A stretch of DNA of 64,000 nt from Durusdinium trenchii. Lineage: Eukaryota; Sar; Dinophyceae; Suessiales; Symbiodiniaceae. Each line of letters opens with the position of its first letter. Positions within the stretch are counted from its first letter, which is position 1. The notes under the pieces were generated by a model. It saw only the letters and a program-made list of their open reading frames with translations, did not search any database and was not told the DNA's origin. This document shows, piece after piece, positions 35,214 to 47,200 of this stretch. The stretch spans positions 490,415-554,414 of the forward strand of contig CAXAMN010003113.1 of assembly GCA_963970005.1 (NCBI GenBank). Reading direction: 5' to 3'. Both the position numbers and the translations under genes were made by a program.

Positions 35214-38200
35214 GGCGAGGAGGATCTCACCGATGCCGTGGTGCAGCTCGTCGATGCGGCTGGGAGGGGCAGATGGGAGAAAAGGCCACTGAGCACAGCA
35301 GCCCCATGTTTTGGTGGACTAAACATGACTGGGACTTGGGATGTGTTTGGTAGTGCGGGAATTCTGGGGAGGCTCCCAGCCGTTTATTGTATATGTTTGA
35401 AGATGCTTAAAGAGTCCTAAGAGTATTTCTCGTCATTCATCCGAACAACCCCAGCAAATCAACTATGAAATTGAGGACCACATCCAGCGTGATCAGCCAT
35501 AATTAATGTGCCACATGTTCCAAAAAGGTGCATCACATGGAGAGTTGGGGATGGATCCCCAAACCCAACTCGCCCTGATCCAACTCGCTTGACCAAGGTC
35601 CACTGGTGCCATGTGAACGGCTTCGACCCACGGCCACACGGCCACGGTTCGCCCCTACCGGTCGCGACCGAGGAAGGTCTTCGCCGCAGTGTCCGAGCCC
35701 AACTACGCGGTGCCCTGGGTCTACAAGCCGCAAGACGCCCGTGACCCGGCGCGACCCGGTGACCGGAGCGGCTCCGCTGCGCGGAGGTGGCGGTGTGGCG
35801 GTGTGCCGTAGAGAAGAGGACCTATCAGGACCCAGAAGAGAAGCCCAGAAGAGAAGGCAGAAAGCATGCCGTCGGAACCGCTGGTTTGGGGTGGTGATTG
35901 GGCACCCTCAAGCACCATGTTGGGGGGGATATGAGTAGATTGAGTAGATACCCCGAACAGGGGGCGAAACCTTTGCATGCGATGCACCAGTGGCTGAGTT
36001 GTGCTTACTTGAGGTCCTTGAGTTGTTTTTTTGTTGCTTAGATGGGCCTGTTTTTTCCACAAACCGCTGGGTCAGATCGGGTGGATGCATTTTGGTTTGG
36101 AGGTGGAGGTGTATTTCAATATTTCATGTTTGCTTCTGTCAGAGGATGTTTGGCATGGGGGCAATTCACGAAAACAATCACGACGATCGGTACACCACGA
36201 TGGCTGTTTGCGCCAACCACACCCGCACGCTGCATGTGGTTTGCACACCGCGCGATTCTTGCAGCCCACATGACAGGGGTCAAACAATCAACTCATGCAA
36301 ATGGCACATCACCCAGAGTTGATCAATAGAACGGGCAGCAATTGCCTGCCACTGTTCACATCGCCCAGGAACTGGAACTGCCTTCGCTGTAACCTGGGAG
36401 AAAGAAAGCCACTGAGATTGCAAGTGGGCTGCTGCCTTAGCATGTTGCAATAGGATCCGGGAGACCAAGTCCAGTTTGACCCTTTAGACTTTCAAAATGC
36501 ATCAAGTGACCCAATGGACACTGACGAAGAATCTTCACCACTGGAATCCAGACAAATGTTGGGATACCTATCAAAAAGAAAATTGATTCCTATCAATAAA
36601 CAAAACTGATTCCTATCTAAAAACATCAATTCGTATCAAAAATAAAATTCCGTCCTGGTTTGCTGGTTCCCTGGTCGCTTGGTCCTTTGGTCCTTTGGGG
36701 CCTTTGTCCTGGTCCCTTGGTTCCCTGGTGCCTTGGTCCTTTGGTCCCTTGTTCTTTTGGTCCCTTGGTCCTTTGGTCCTTTGGTCCTTCGTCCTGGTCT
36801 TCGGGTCCTTGGGTCTGTACTTTCGAGGCAAGACGGCTTCAAGGTGAGTTGGAAATCTGGTCATACATCCTGTGAAGCACTGCAGCAGACCTTTTATCAC
36901 CAGACGTAGCAGACCCTTTTTGTGAGCCACCCTGACGGTAAAATTTAGACGAAGAAGGTGCCATTCCAAGGTAGCAAACCTTTTGTCAGCCACCTGAGGG
37001 CAAAATTTAGAAGAAGAAGGAGCCATTCCAACGTTGCAGACCTTTTGTTAGCCTTGCGATGTTAAAATTTAGAGGAAGAAGTTGCCATTCCAACGTAGCA
37101 GGCCTTTGTTTTGTGAGCAAACCGAGGGTAGAATTTGCTATTCCAACGTAGCAGGCCTTTTGTGAGCCGGGGATAAACTTAAGGTGCCACGCCAAGGCAG
37201 CAGACCTTTTGTGAGCAAAATTTAGAGGAGCAGTAGACCTTTTGTGAGCCATGCGAGGGCAAAACTTTAGCAGACCTTTTGTGAGCCATCCACAGGTCTT
37301 GTGGTTGAGATCCATTACAGAAACCTCGAGGTCTGAAATTCAGAGAGATCACGGTTGAGATGCAGAGAGGTTTTGATCTACAAAGGTCCAAAGGCCTGGA
37401 GATCCAGACTCTGCAGGTGTAGAGGTCTAGAAACCACAGATCTAAAGATGGAGGCTTAGAGGTCTTGAGTCTTGAGATCCAGGCAAGTCTTGAAATCTAA
37501 GTTCTAGGTGTCTAGACTTGCAAAGGGTGTAGAAAGATGTTCAGATCCAGGGATATCAAGAGCTCTTTTCACAGGTCTTGAGAGCCACATAAATTTTGCG
37601 CACGCCACGCAATCTGCACTTCGAGGTTCGCAATCGCTGCGCCTACCACGAAGTCTGCGCTTATAGACAGAGGTTCACCCAGCGCCGTGCCTGCCACGCA
37701 ATCTGCACTTCGAGGTTCACGAAGTGCTGCGCCTGCCATGAAACCTGCAGTGCCAGTGCACAAAGTGTTGCGCCTGCCACGAGCCTTGCAGTTCCAGTGC
37801 GCAAAGTGCCGTTCCTGCCATGAAACCTGCTAGTGGAGGTGCTCAAAGTGCTGTGCTTGCCACGGAATCTGCACTTCCAGTGCACAAAGTGTTGCGCCTG
37901 CTACGAAACCTGCTACTGAAGATGCTCAAAGTGCTGCGTGTGCCACGAAATCTGCACACCCAGATTCACATCGTGCAGCGCTGCCAAGGCGGTTCGCAGT
38001 GGCAGGCGCAGCTCTTTGTGGAAGGAAGTTTTGTTTTTGATACCAAGTAATTTTCTTTTTGACAGGATATAGAAATGTTCTTTTTGACATATATTTATTG
38101 TGTTTTTGATAGCCCGGCCACACATGTTTTGTCATCGCCGCAAGGCATGATCCACTGCAGCACCATGGTCCTGCCCAGTCAGATGTCGAGAAACCTTTAC

Positions 38201-41200
38201 CTTTTTGTTGGATTGACATGTGATTTTCCACGGAACCCTCCCCAAAAAGGGAACGGTTACAGTAAATGTTACAGTGGAAACTGTTAGATGATGTTAGGTG
38301 AACCGCCTTTCTTTTTACTTTCAGCACCAGGGAGTCCCAACGTCCTTCACGTCCAACCGTTGGAATCGGCCTTGGCAGCCTCCAGACTCCGGGACCTGCA
38401 GGCCAGTGGTTGCTGACCAACGCCCACGTGATTCGACACGCTGCGGTGATCCAGGCGCTTGGGCGGACGGCGGGTGGGCGGTTGGGCGGGCCCCTGAGTT
38501 GACTCGTTGGGCCGGCCGGTCATCCGTTGGGGCGGCACATGGGTTGGACGTGTCCTTCCTTTCATGTGCCAACCAAGTGGCATGTGACAAAATGCAGCAT
38601 ACAGCATATGAATGCATATACAGCATGCATCCAAGATGTGCAGAATGTCGTCAGATTGGTTTGGGCATATCACTGGCTCAGCCTTGATCCCGTTGACTTT
38701 GATGTTTTGGGATCCAATCAGCGATCGGCCAAGAGAGACCGTCGCCGTCCAGCGTGATTGTAGCCCTGTCCGGTCCTCACAAGGTTTCCCACATCAGGTG
38801 ATACAAACAGAAAAGACAGTCATAGTACATGGTGAGGTTGAGGAGAATCCATGTACGATGAGTGTGCACACCAGCCTTGAAGTATGTTTTTGTCCAAAAT
38901 CCCGGACACTAATGGACACTTGTGTTTGAGGCAGGATAGGATGCACGTCAAACCACGCCTCAAATAGAGTTTCCAAGCATGCACCCAAAGACAGATTTAC
39001 ATCCAAACCCACACATCCACAGCTACTGTACTGGCTTCCTTTCCCCAACCAAAACGCCCCCGGAATCACTCTCCAGGTGCGGAAGCGCGGTGACCACCAA
39101 AAGTTCCTGGCGAAGCTCTTGTGCGTCGGCTTGGACTGCGACCTGGCCATCTTGACCCTCGGAACCGATCCACTCCGCCCAGTGCCGTGGTCCTTCGTTG
39201 TCCCCCGAACGGCCGGAGCCCGGGGCTCCGCCGCGGGGTTCCCGCGAACCGGCGGGTTCGGACGTTCCCAGGGGAGAATCCTGGTGCGAACGGGATCGAA
39301 GGGACGTCCAAGCTGTTTTGGGGCCCAGTCCTCAACGCGTCCAACGTTGGAGCTCCAGCTACGCTGCATGTCCAAGTCGCCTCCAATTGGGTGAGTCGAT
39401 GTGTCGATGGGCATCCGAAGACATACCAGCTTCTTCAGTGTGTGGTCCCTAACTTTGGAGCCCCTATAAGATCCTATAAGTACACACGTCACTCATGGCC
39501 GGCGATGTGCACGTCAACGTTTTCCTCACAGGATCCACTCAGTCCGGTCCACTTGAAAGAACTAGAAGAACCCGTTGGGTTTGTAGGGGTTCTTCCTCGA
39601 AAGGTTTGCCTCATCGCATGGGCTTTCCCCAGAGAGAGATCCCTTTTTTGCAGCGCGGCGACGGCGAGGTGTGAAACGAGGATACATCTGCGAGACTGGA
39701 GACACCGACCGATGGCCTGTTTGTACCTAGGTGTACGGATTTCATCTTCCAGGTTATACGGATTTCATGACAAACACCGGTGCCACGAACGGAACGCGAA
39801 CATGCAGTTCCAGCACTGCTTCCTGTGGCTCAGGACGGTCGAGAGCCCGCAGTTCTGGGATGGTTTGCCTAGAGTTCGCCTGACTTTTGCCTGCAATGTG
39901 AGGGTTGAGGTGTGAACCAAAACTGGAAGAGGGACAACGACGGTGCTCAGGCTCGTACTCCAGACTCCGAATGAATATATCCCTGTAGACTTTGCTGAGG
40001 GTGATTGAAGCTTGTACCTACAGTCCTACAGTCATGATTCCTGATGCAATGTCCGGTGTCCAGCCCCTTCTTGGTGCCGAGTACGCAGATATTAGCAGAT
40101 AAACCACAGCAGTACTGTACTTCCTTGAAGGGAATCATGTAACGTCGCCAACTATCGGCGAAACTAGCTCCTAAACTATATCAAGCTGCAATCTGGAATT
40201 CCTTATTTATGTGGATGTTCAATACCTAGTAATGAGAATGCAAGACCCCAACATGCCCCAAATTGCAGCAAGATACAGTAAGTGCTTTGAAGATTTACTA
40301 ACTTGTTTTATTGCACTGTAAATCCTTCGCTTGCTGTTGCCGTTGCCTTTTTTCTAATGCCTTTTATGTTGTTCTCCTTTGTGTGTCTTCCGCTTGCTTT
40401 GCTTCCGGGTGCTGTCAATATGTTGTTGAACGTGATGGACCAGCTGGATCCGCTCCCGATTCTGCCGCCGTCCCGACGCCGCGCCGTCGGTCCGCCCCAG
40501 GAGGCGAGAAGATGCGCTGCCGCGCTTGCAGGAGGAGGTCACGGTGGTGGGTTATCCCATCGGCGGGGACAATGCCTGCGTCACCGTGGGCGTAGTGAGT
40601 CGCATCGACATGCAACGCTACAATGTGCCCGGGATTCGGAAGGGTCGGGGATGTGGTGGGTTTGTGGTGGGTGGGGAGGGTGTGGGATGACTTCCTCTCA
40701 AGCATGCTCTAAGAACATGCGGCATCAGTGTGATATGCATTTTTGGACAGAGTCATGCTTTTCCGTGTGTTTTTTCTTGGTACGTTTTATGACGCCTCAA
40801 AAGAGAGGGGTCCCCATTCCCCATGCATACCCTTGCTAGAAAGTCGTGTTTGTTGTCCCCTTTTCATGTTTAGACCAGAAATCAAGGACACATGGAGTCT
40901 ACACATGAACACTCAAGGGAGATGGGCGTGCCTCCTCAATTGTCAATGGGTGCTACGTGTGCCCTCCTTCCCTTGAAGGAGGAAGTACACGCTTCAAGTC
41001 CACTTGGCTGTCTCCTGTGCCTCTTGAGCTGCTGAGAACTTATTTGGTATACCTTCTTGATTGGGTGTCCTTTTTACCTGCAACAGTTGAACATCGATCA
41101 CTATTTTGGAACAAGGCCTTTACTGGCCATCATCCACTGGGCCGCAGGGAATAGGCTAGACCCAATCTCTAGAGCCTAGAGTTGTAAATAGCGACCTTCG

Positions 41201-44200
41201 CATTCCCTAGGGATCCAGTCGTACCTTCTCAGGTTCGGTACCTGGACCCTCCAGGCAGCTACAGGAGCTTGGCGCGTTAAACGCTCGCTCCTTCCTGGCC
41301 GAACCTGAGATGGTACGACAGAAAATCCCGGCAAATTCATCCACCTTTGGTCACCCAGAGGTCTGTTGGACCCAGAGTTTGCTGGCCATCCAGATCGACG
41401 CTGCGATCAATCCGGGCAACTCCGGGGGGCCCTGCTTCGGCGCGGGCGACTTTTCAGGATGCTTGCTGGGCGTGGCTTTTCAGGCGACGTACGGGTACCG
41501 TCCCCGGCGCGCTCATTTGGAGCAGCGTCAAGCAGCGCTCATTTGGAGAACTATCCGGTAAGCATCACCTCGTGAGGGGGAACATCCACTTTGGCAGAGG
41601 TTTTGTTGTTCACCTCTCATGATCTCTCTCTCATTCGTGTGAAGAAGTTAACCATGCAATGACCATTTTGGAAATGGATTTTCATGTGATTTCCCATGTG
41701 CCAACCCATGCCGAGCCGTGGAGGTGCTAGGCCGGGAGGATGCGGAGAACATCGGATACATCATTCCTGCTGAGGCGCTGACGCGCCATCGCGCGGTGTG
41801 GGACGGTGGGAAGGAGAAAAATGCTTTCGCGGGGAAAGATGACCACCAGGTGGCCAGCTGGTTGTCAGATTTTGGGTATGCCGGAACGATTCAATGTACC
41901 AATTGATATGTTGCGGGTTTGTTCAGTCATCGCCGGAAAGAAACACCAAAGGCACAGGCACAGATTCGTGGCTAAGCAGATCCAACAGTTTTTGGAGATG
42001 CTTTGCTTCAGTGAGTAGACTTAGTCACCTTGTTCATCGTTAACATCCCCTTCTTGCAGCGGAGCTGGATCACGTGAAGGAGGGAGCTCCAGTCGGTTCC
42101 TCCTGTCGCTCCACTTCCTGGAACCTGACTCGGTGGGACAGATGAGGGTGAAGACCACTTGGAATCCTTGGTGGAATCCAGGTGGTTCACCACTTCTTAA
42201 CTGACTACATCCAGAACCAGCGCTACACCGGCTTTGGCAGCTGTGGCTTTGCAGTGCAGCCGCTGGAGAACGCTCGGCGGCTCGGAAGACCAACGCTCTG
42301 GTGGGGGGGAGGCTTTGCAGAGGGGCTCAAGAGGGCACCAGCTCATCGGCGAACTGTCAATGTTTGACCCTCACGGTTTTCCCACGTGAGGATGCGCCTG
42401 GCATGGAACCCTCCACGTTCCCGCCTGGCGCGGGATTGCGCCTAGGATGCGCCTGGCGCTGGGTTTGAAGCCTCACCAGAGCGGCGTTCGGGTGACCATG
42501 GTGCACCCCGCCTCAGCCGCCCACGAGGCGCATGTTTTCACCTGGATCGGCTGGCTCTCCGAAGAACTTGGGTACATGGTGAGGGGACCAAAAAGGGTCT
42601 TCAACGCCTTACAGTGGTTCAGAGTATATGGCACAATCCCTAAGTTTGATGGTTATATGGACCTTTATAGACATTTTGGGGTGGTGCCACCTACTCTGAA
42701 ACCACTGCACTCCAAAAAGAGAAATCATCTCAGAAAGTGAGACTTTCCTTTTGAGCCCGACGCGCATCAACATTCCCCCTGTTGCAACACAAAAGGATTG
42801 CTCAAGTTCGCTTCTGCCTCATAGTGTGCATACATCCTTGCAAGACTCTCTCGACAACAAGCCTTCGCTTCAAAAAAAGGAGGGATATATAGGGATATCT
42901 ATCAGGACCATTTGGAGCCGCTCCTTGTTGGGAATCATTCATATGGAGCTCACTTCCCACCTGGGTGGTGACACTTCATGCGGTTCGACCCCTTGAGTCG
43001 AACCGACCCTTCACCCTTCGGTCACCGACCCGACGCCTCCGCTCCGGGCGACCAGTCGGGTCGGGACGCTCGGTCGCGCAGGTGGTTTCGGTGGGGGATC
43101 TCATCATCAAGGTGCAAGGCCAAGAGATCGGTGCCTTGGAGCGGAGCGCCGGTGGGAGCCGCCGGGGTTGATGGGGCGTTTGAAACATCAAGAAACGCCA
43201 GAAGCTCAAGGTTAGCCGGTTAGGATGGATGTTCATGCTTCGGTTCGTGGAGAGGGGATAGACTTGGTTGGAGCCTCAAACCCCTGGTGTTGCCTTCATT
43301 GAAGGTGAATCCAGGGTGAATCTCCTGAAAAATTCGGGTGTCCTTGCGTCCTTGCTGTGTCCGAGTCCTTGATCACCAAGGAGACGATGGCAAAGTTCCA
43401 TTTCGCGGCACCCGGAATGACAAGACTGGATTTGCTTGAGTACCTTTCCCTACAAGTCACAGACCTAAGTTCACCCAAGTTGATCATACAGTCATACACG
43501 ATTCAAGAAGATCAAGGACCAGGTTTTACTGGGTCTTTGGACTTGTAGGGTTTGTGTGTTTGTTCTTGGTGAGGCATAGGCCCAAAGGTTGTGAGTTTCA
43601 AGAGGTTCTAGGGCCTTAGGGAGAGTGCGAAGCCAACAACATCCAAGGATTAGATTCATCATGACCAATCCCTTTGCTCCCCCTTCGTCGGTGAACTATA
43701 TGTCAACAAGTGTGCCGTAGCTTTTTCACTCTTTGATGCCATTTATAATAGCCCAGCCTCCAACCCTGCATCCAAAACTCACGGAACCCCTGCATGTTGC
43801 CCTTTGTTTGTTTTTTGTTTCTCAGTTCCTGTCCTTTTCGGATGCCCTTTCTTCCCATGTAATTTGATTTGAGGCAGTTTTTTGCAACCTTGTATCTATA
43901 CATATACAGTATTGTGTTTATATATAAATGATCATATTTGTTGTTGTCCTGACTACTGCTTCGGCCAATCAAAAAATAGCTTTTGTTTAAATCATAAACC
44001 CTGCGCTCCTGCATGTGCATGGTTGAAACCTCTCTACCCTCTCGGGCATGTCATTGGAAGTGCTTGCCCAGAGAACAATCGAAACATTGGTTTCCGGTTG
44101 TCGGCCAACTGCACCCCATCAAACATGCCGCAAGTGGACTGAAACACACCTTGAGTACTATTCCCTCCACTGATACAGCAGACACATGAGCTGAACGAAT

Positions 44201-47200
44201 ATGCCACGGGGCCCTAAATCATCCAGATGCCAAGATTCCCGGTGTCTTGGAATTTGTTGTGTTGAACTTGAGTAACTTGAGCCACTTTGAGGAAAGGATT
44301 GACTTTCACTACTTGGTGTCCAAGTGCTTCGTAGGGGACTGGTGTCAATTCACTGTGCTGCGGCAGAAGAAGCAGAGCCTTTGCAGTTTGCAGCTAGAAA
44401 TTGCGAGCGCACTTGAAGCTTTAGCTAAACTCACAGCAATGGGAGGCCTGCCTCCTCTTCCCTTTGATCGAAATGTATACATGGAGTGACCTGCAACAAT
44501 TTGACTGTGCTAAGTGTGTCCGTTTGATTCCAGCTGGAGTGCTTTCGTCTTCAAACTGCTTTTCCAATGCAACAGGTTTCATGAAGACCGCATTCCAGTC
44601 AGTGAGGTCTGGGAGTTGACATGTCATTCTTCAACAGGTCTGGGAGTTGACCGTGGCAGTGTTTGGCCAAGTTGGTCGATCTGAGGAGAGAGCTCCAAGT
44701 GCAGCTTTCGGCGGTGCGGCCACTGGTGCTGCATGACCCACCAGATCCACCACAGTGTCTCGGCACCGGATCAGTGTGGAAAGGAAGAAATTCGAGAAAT
44801 CGATGGGCGACCACCGGGGTCATGTAGAATTCCGTCTTTGTCGGTGATCCGTAATGATTTGTTTTTGATTGTTCGGGGGCCTTTGGAAGGAGGCCGTTCT
44901 ATTTTGCAGACACAAATTGAAGAATAATACAGGAGCATAGTGTCGCAGAAGGGAAATGATACGGAATGATGAGTTTGTGAATACCGTCGAGCGAGTTGAT
45001 GTTGACCAACAACCATGATCAGACATGGTTCATGGTGATTGATGTTTGTTTTTGAGAAAATCGTGCATGCTTTTGCCAACCTGTTGACCACACTGCCTTA
45101 TCGGCCCCATTTCTAGGATCCTCGAGCCACTCGTTCTTACGCGTTCGCGCGGTGCGGAAATGGCGTGCTGCTGAGACGACACGTCTTGACAAGTTGGCAC
45201 CGGAGCCTTTTCTGGCAGGTGTCTCCGAGGGATGCCGATCCCCCTCCTTTCGGTTGGGCCTGCTGTCCCGACCTTCGACATGGCCGCAGAGGATGATGGC
45301 GATGATGGCTACGACTTCGACCTGTTCGTTGACGATGCCACTTCGCACCACTCGGTATGGCCTGAGCCTGAGCCACCTGCCCGAACGACCACAGAGACCT
45401 TTCATGTTGAGCCCAATGAAGTTGAGCAGCCGCCGACATCTCCTACGAGCTGGCGGTGCCTCCGTTGCGACTCCACGAGGGCGACCTATGTGGGCCAGTT
45501 CGGCCGTTGGCATTGCTCGGACTGCGGAAGCCATGAGTTCTACCAGGTTGATAAGCCCACCAAGTCCGTGACTTCGACTGGCACATGGATGTACGTTCCG
45601 AATGCCCCTGCTGCTGCTTCACCTTCATCGAAGGGTGCCCGCCGCAGGAGAAGGAAGAAGGATGCACGAGACGGTGGATTCCCTGGTGATGACCATGGCC
45701 AGGACGACGACGAAAATGAACAAGCCGAATCAGAACAGTTGACCAACGACCCTGTCATCGACCCCGATGGCAAGAGAGGGCCACGAGCTGGACACCTTCC
45801 TCATTCTGGGTTGCCTCATGGAGTCCCTCCTCAACGGCCTGACCAGGCCGGATCAGGATCACCACTATCTCCTGACGGTCAACGACCAGCTGGTGGTGCA
45901 CCTGACCACGATTCACCTGTACCTGTCCTACATGTGAAGACACCTTCAAGGAGGTCAGACCGACCTTCCAATGCCGCCGGATCCTCAACACCTCCGGCAA
46001 GCTGGAACTCCAAGAAAGGGCCTACGCCCGGAGTGAAATGGAAGTCGGGGCAGCCACCCGCTGTTCCGACCTGGAAATACGACCAGAACGACATGCGCGC
46101 CTTCGCCAAGTTCACGAAGAAGATTGCCATATGGCGCCTTCAAATGGAAGCCTATGCCAGCCCCAAAGAGCAGGCTCTGATTCTGTACAATGGCCTCACC
46201 GGCGAACTTGAACAAGAATTGGAACACCTCTCCATTGAGGACATCTTCAAGCCGGATGGGGTGGATGTCATCATGAGCTTGCTCAAGAAGCCATTTGAGC
46301 AACGCCTCATTTACCAAAAAAGGAGATTTCTGCACGAGTTCGAGACCTTCCGCCGCTTCCAAGGCGAATCGATGAGGGCATACGTGCAGAGATTCAGGAG
46401 GGTGCAGAGATCTCTCAAATCCGTCGGAGTGGAGATAAGTGGAACATTTGACTCCGACTCGCTGGGCTCCAGGTTGTTGGACCGCAGCGGTCTGTCCTAC
46501 CAGGACCAAAGGATGGTCCTCATAGGCACGCAACAAAGCCTGGACTTTGAGACCATCGCTGAGTGCCTAGTCCTTCAATGGCCAGAGTTCAGGACCGCTC
46601 CACTCGTCGTGAACAAGGACGGACAAAGCAAAGGAGCTGGCAAGAGCAAGCATGGAACTTCATCGACCTCATCGACGACCAGCGGATCTTCGACTTCGGC
46701 ATTCACGAAAGGTAGCGGCAAGTCCATGAGCAGTGGCAAGTCCATGCCACGACGACAGACCTACATCACCGAGGTCATTGATGAAGAGGCCATGGAGGCC
46801 GATGAGTTTGAAGATGCTCATGAACAGCCCGATGAACTTGAAGTCGAGGCCGAACAGGAAGAGCAGCCAGAAGATGAAGAAGGCCAAGAGGCCACAGATG
46901 ATGTGACCGACGACTTGACCAACCTCGCACAGGTCCTGACGGTCACGGCTCGCAAATTGAGTGGCATCACCTTGGGTCGCAAGTTTTCCACCGGCAACAA
47001 AAGCAAGAAGTCACCGGATGAACTCCGAAAGGTGACGCATTGCTCTGCCTGCGGTGCTTTGGGGCACTGGTATCAGGACCAGGCATGCCCGATGAATCAA
47101 GGAGCTGGAGCTGGAAAGGCTGGCAAGTCTGGCAAGGGGTCCAAAGGATCTTCAAGCTCGAGCTACCGCCAGACCTCAGGCCCTGACAAAAAGGCTGATC

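Noticed and set aside
37600-37760. Possible tRNA genes (GAGGTTCG strings)
   Set aside because: No cloverleaf can be drawn; the strings are part of the 45-bp tandem repeat.
39154-39400. Continuation of the catalytic-Asp exon as one long GC-rich frame
   Set aside because: DEG9 residues after LAIL are found only at 39834; the extra frame is an Arg/Gly/Pro-rich read of the intron.
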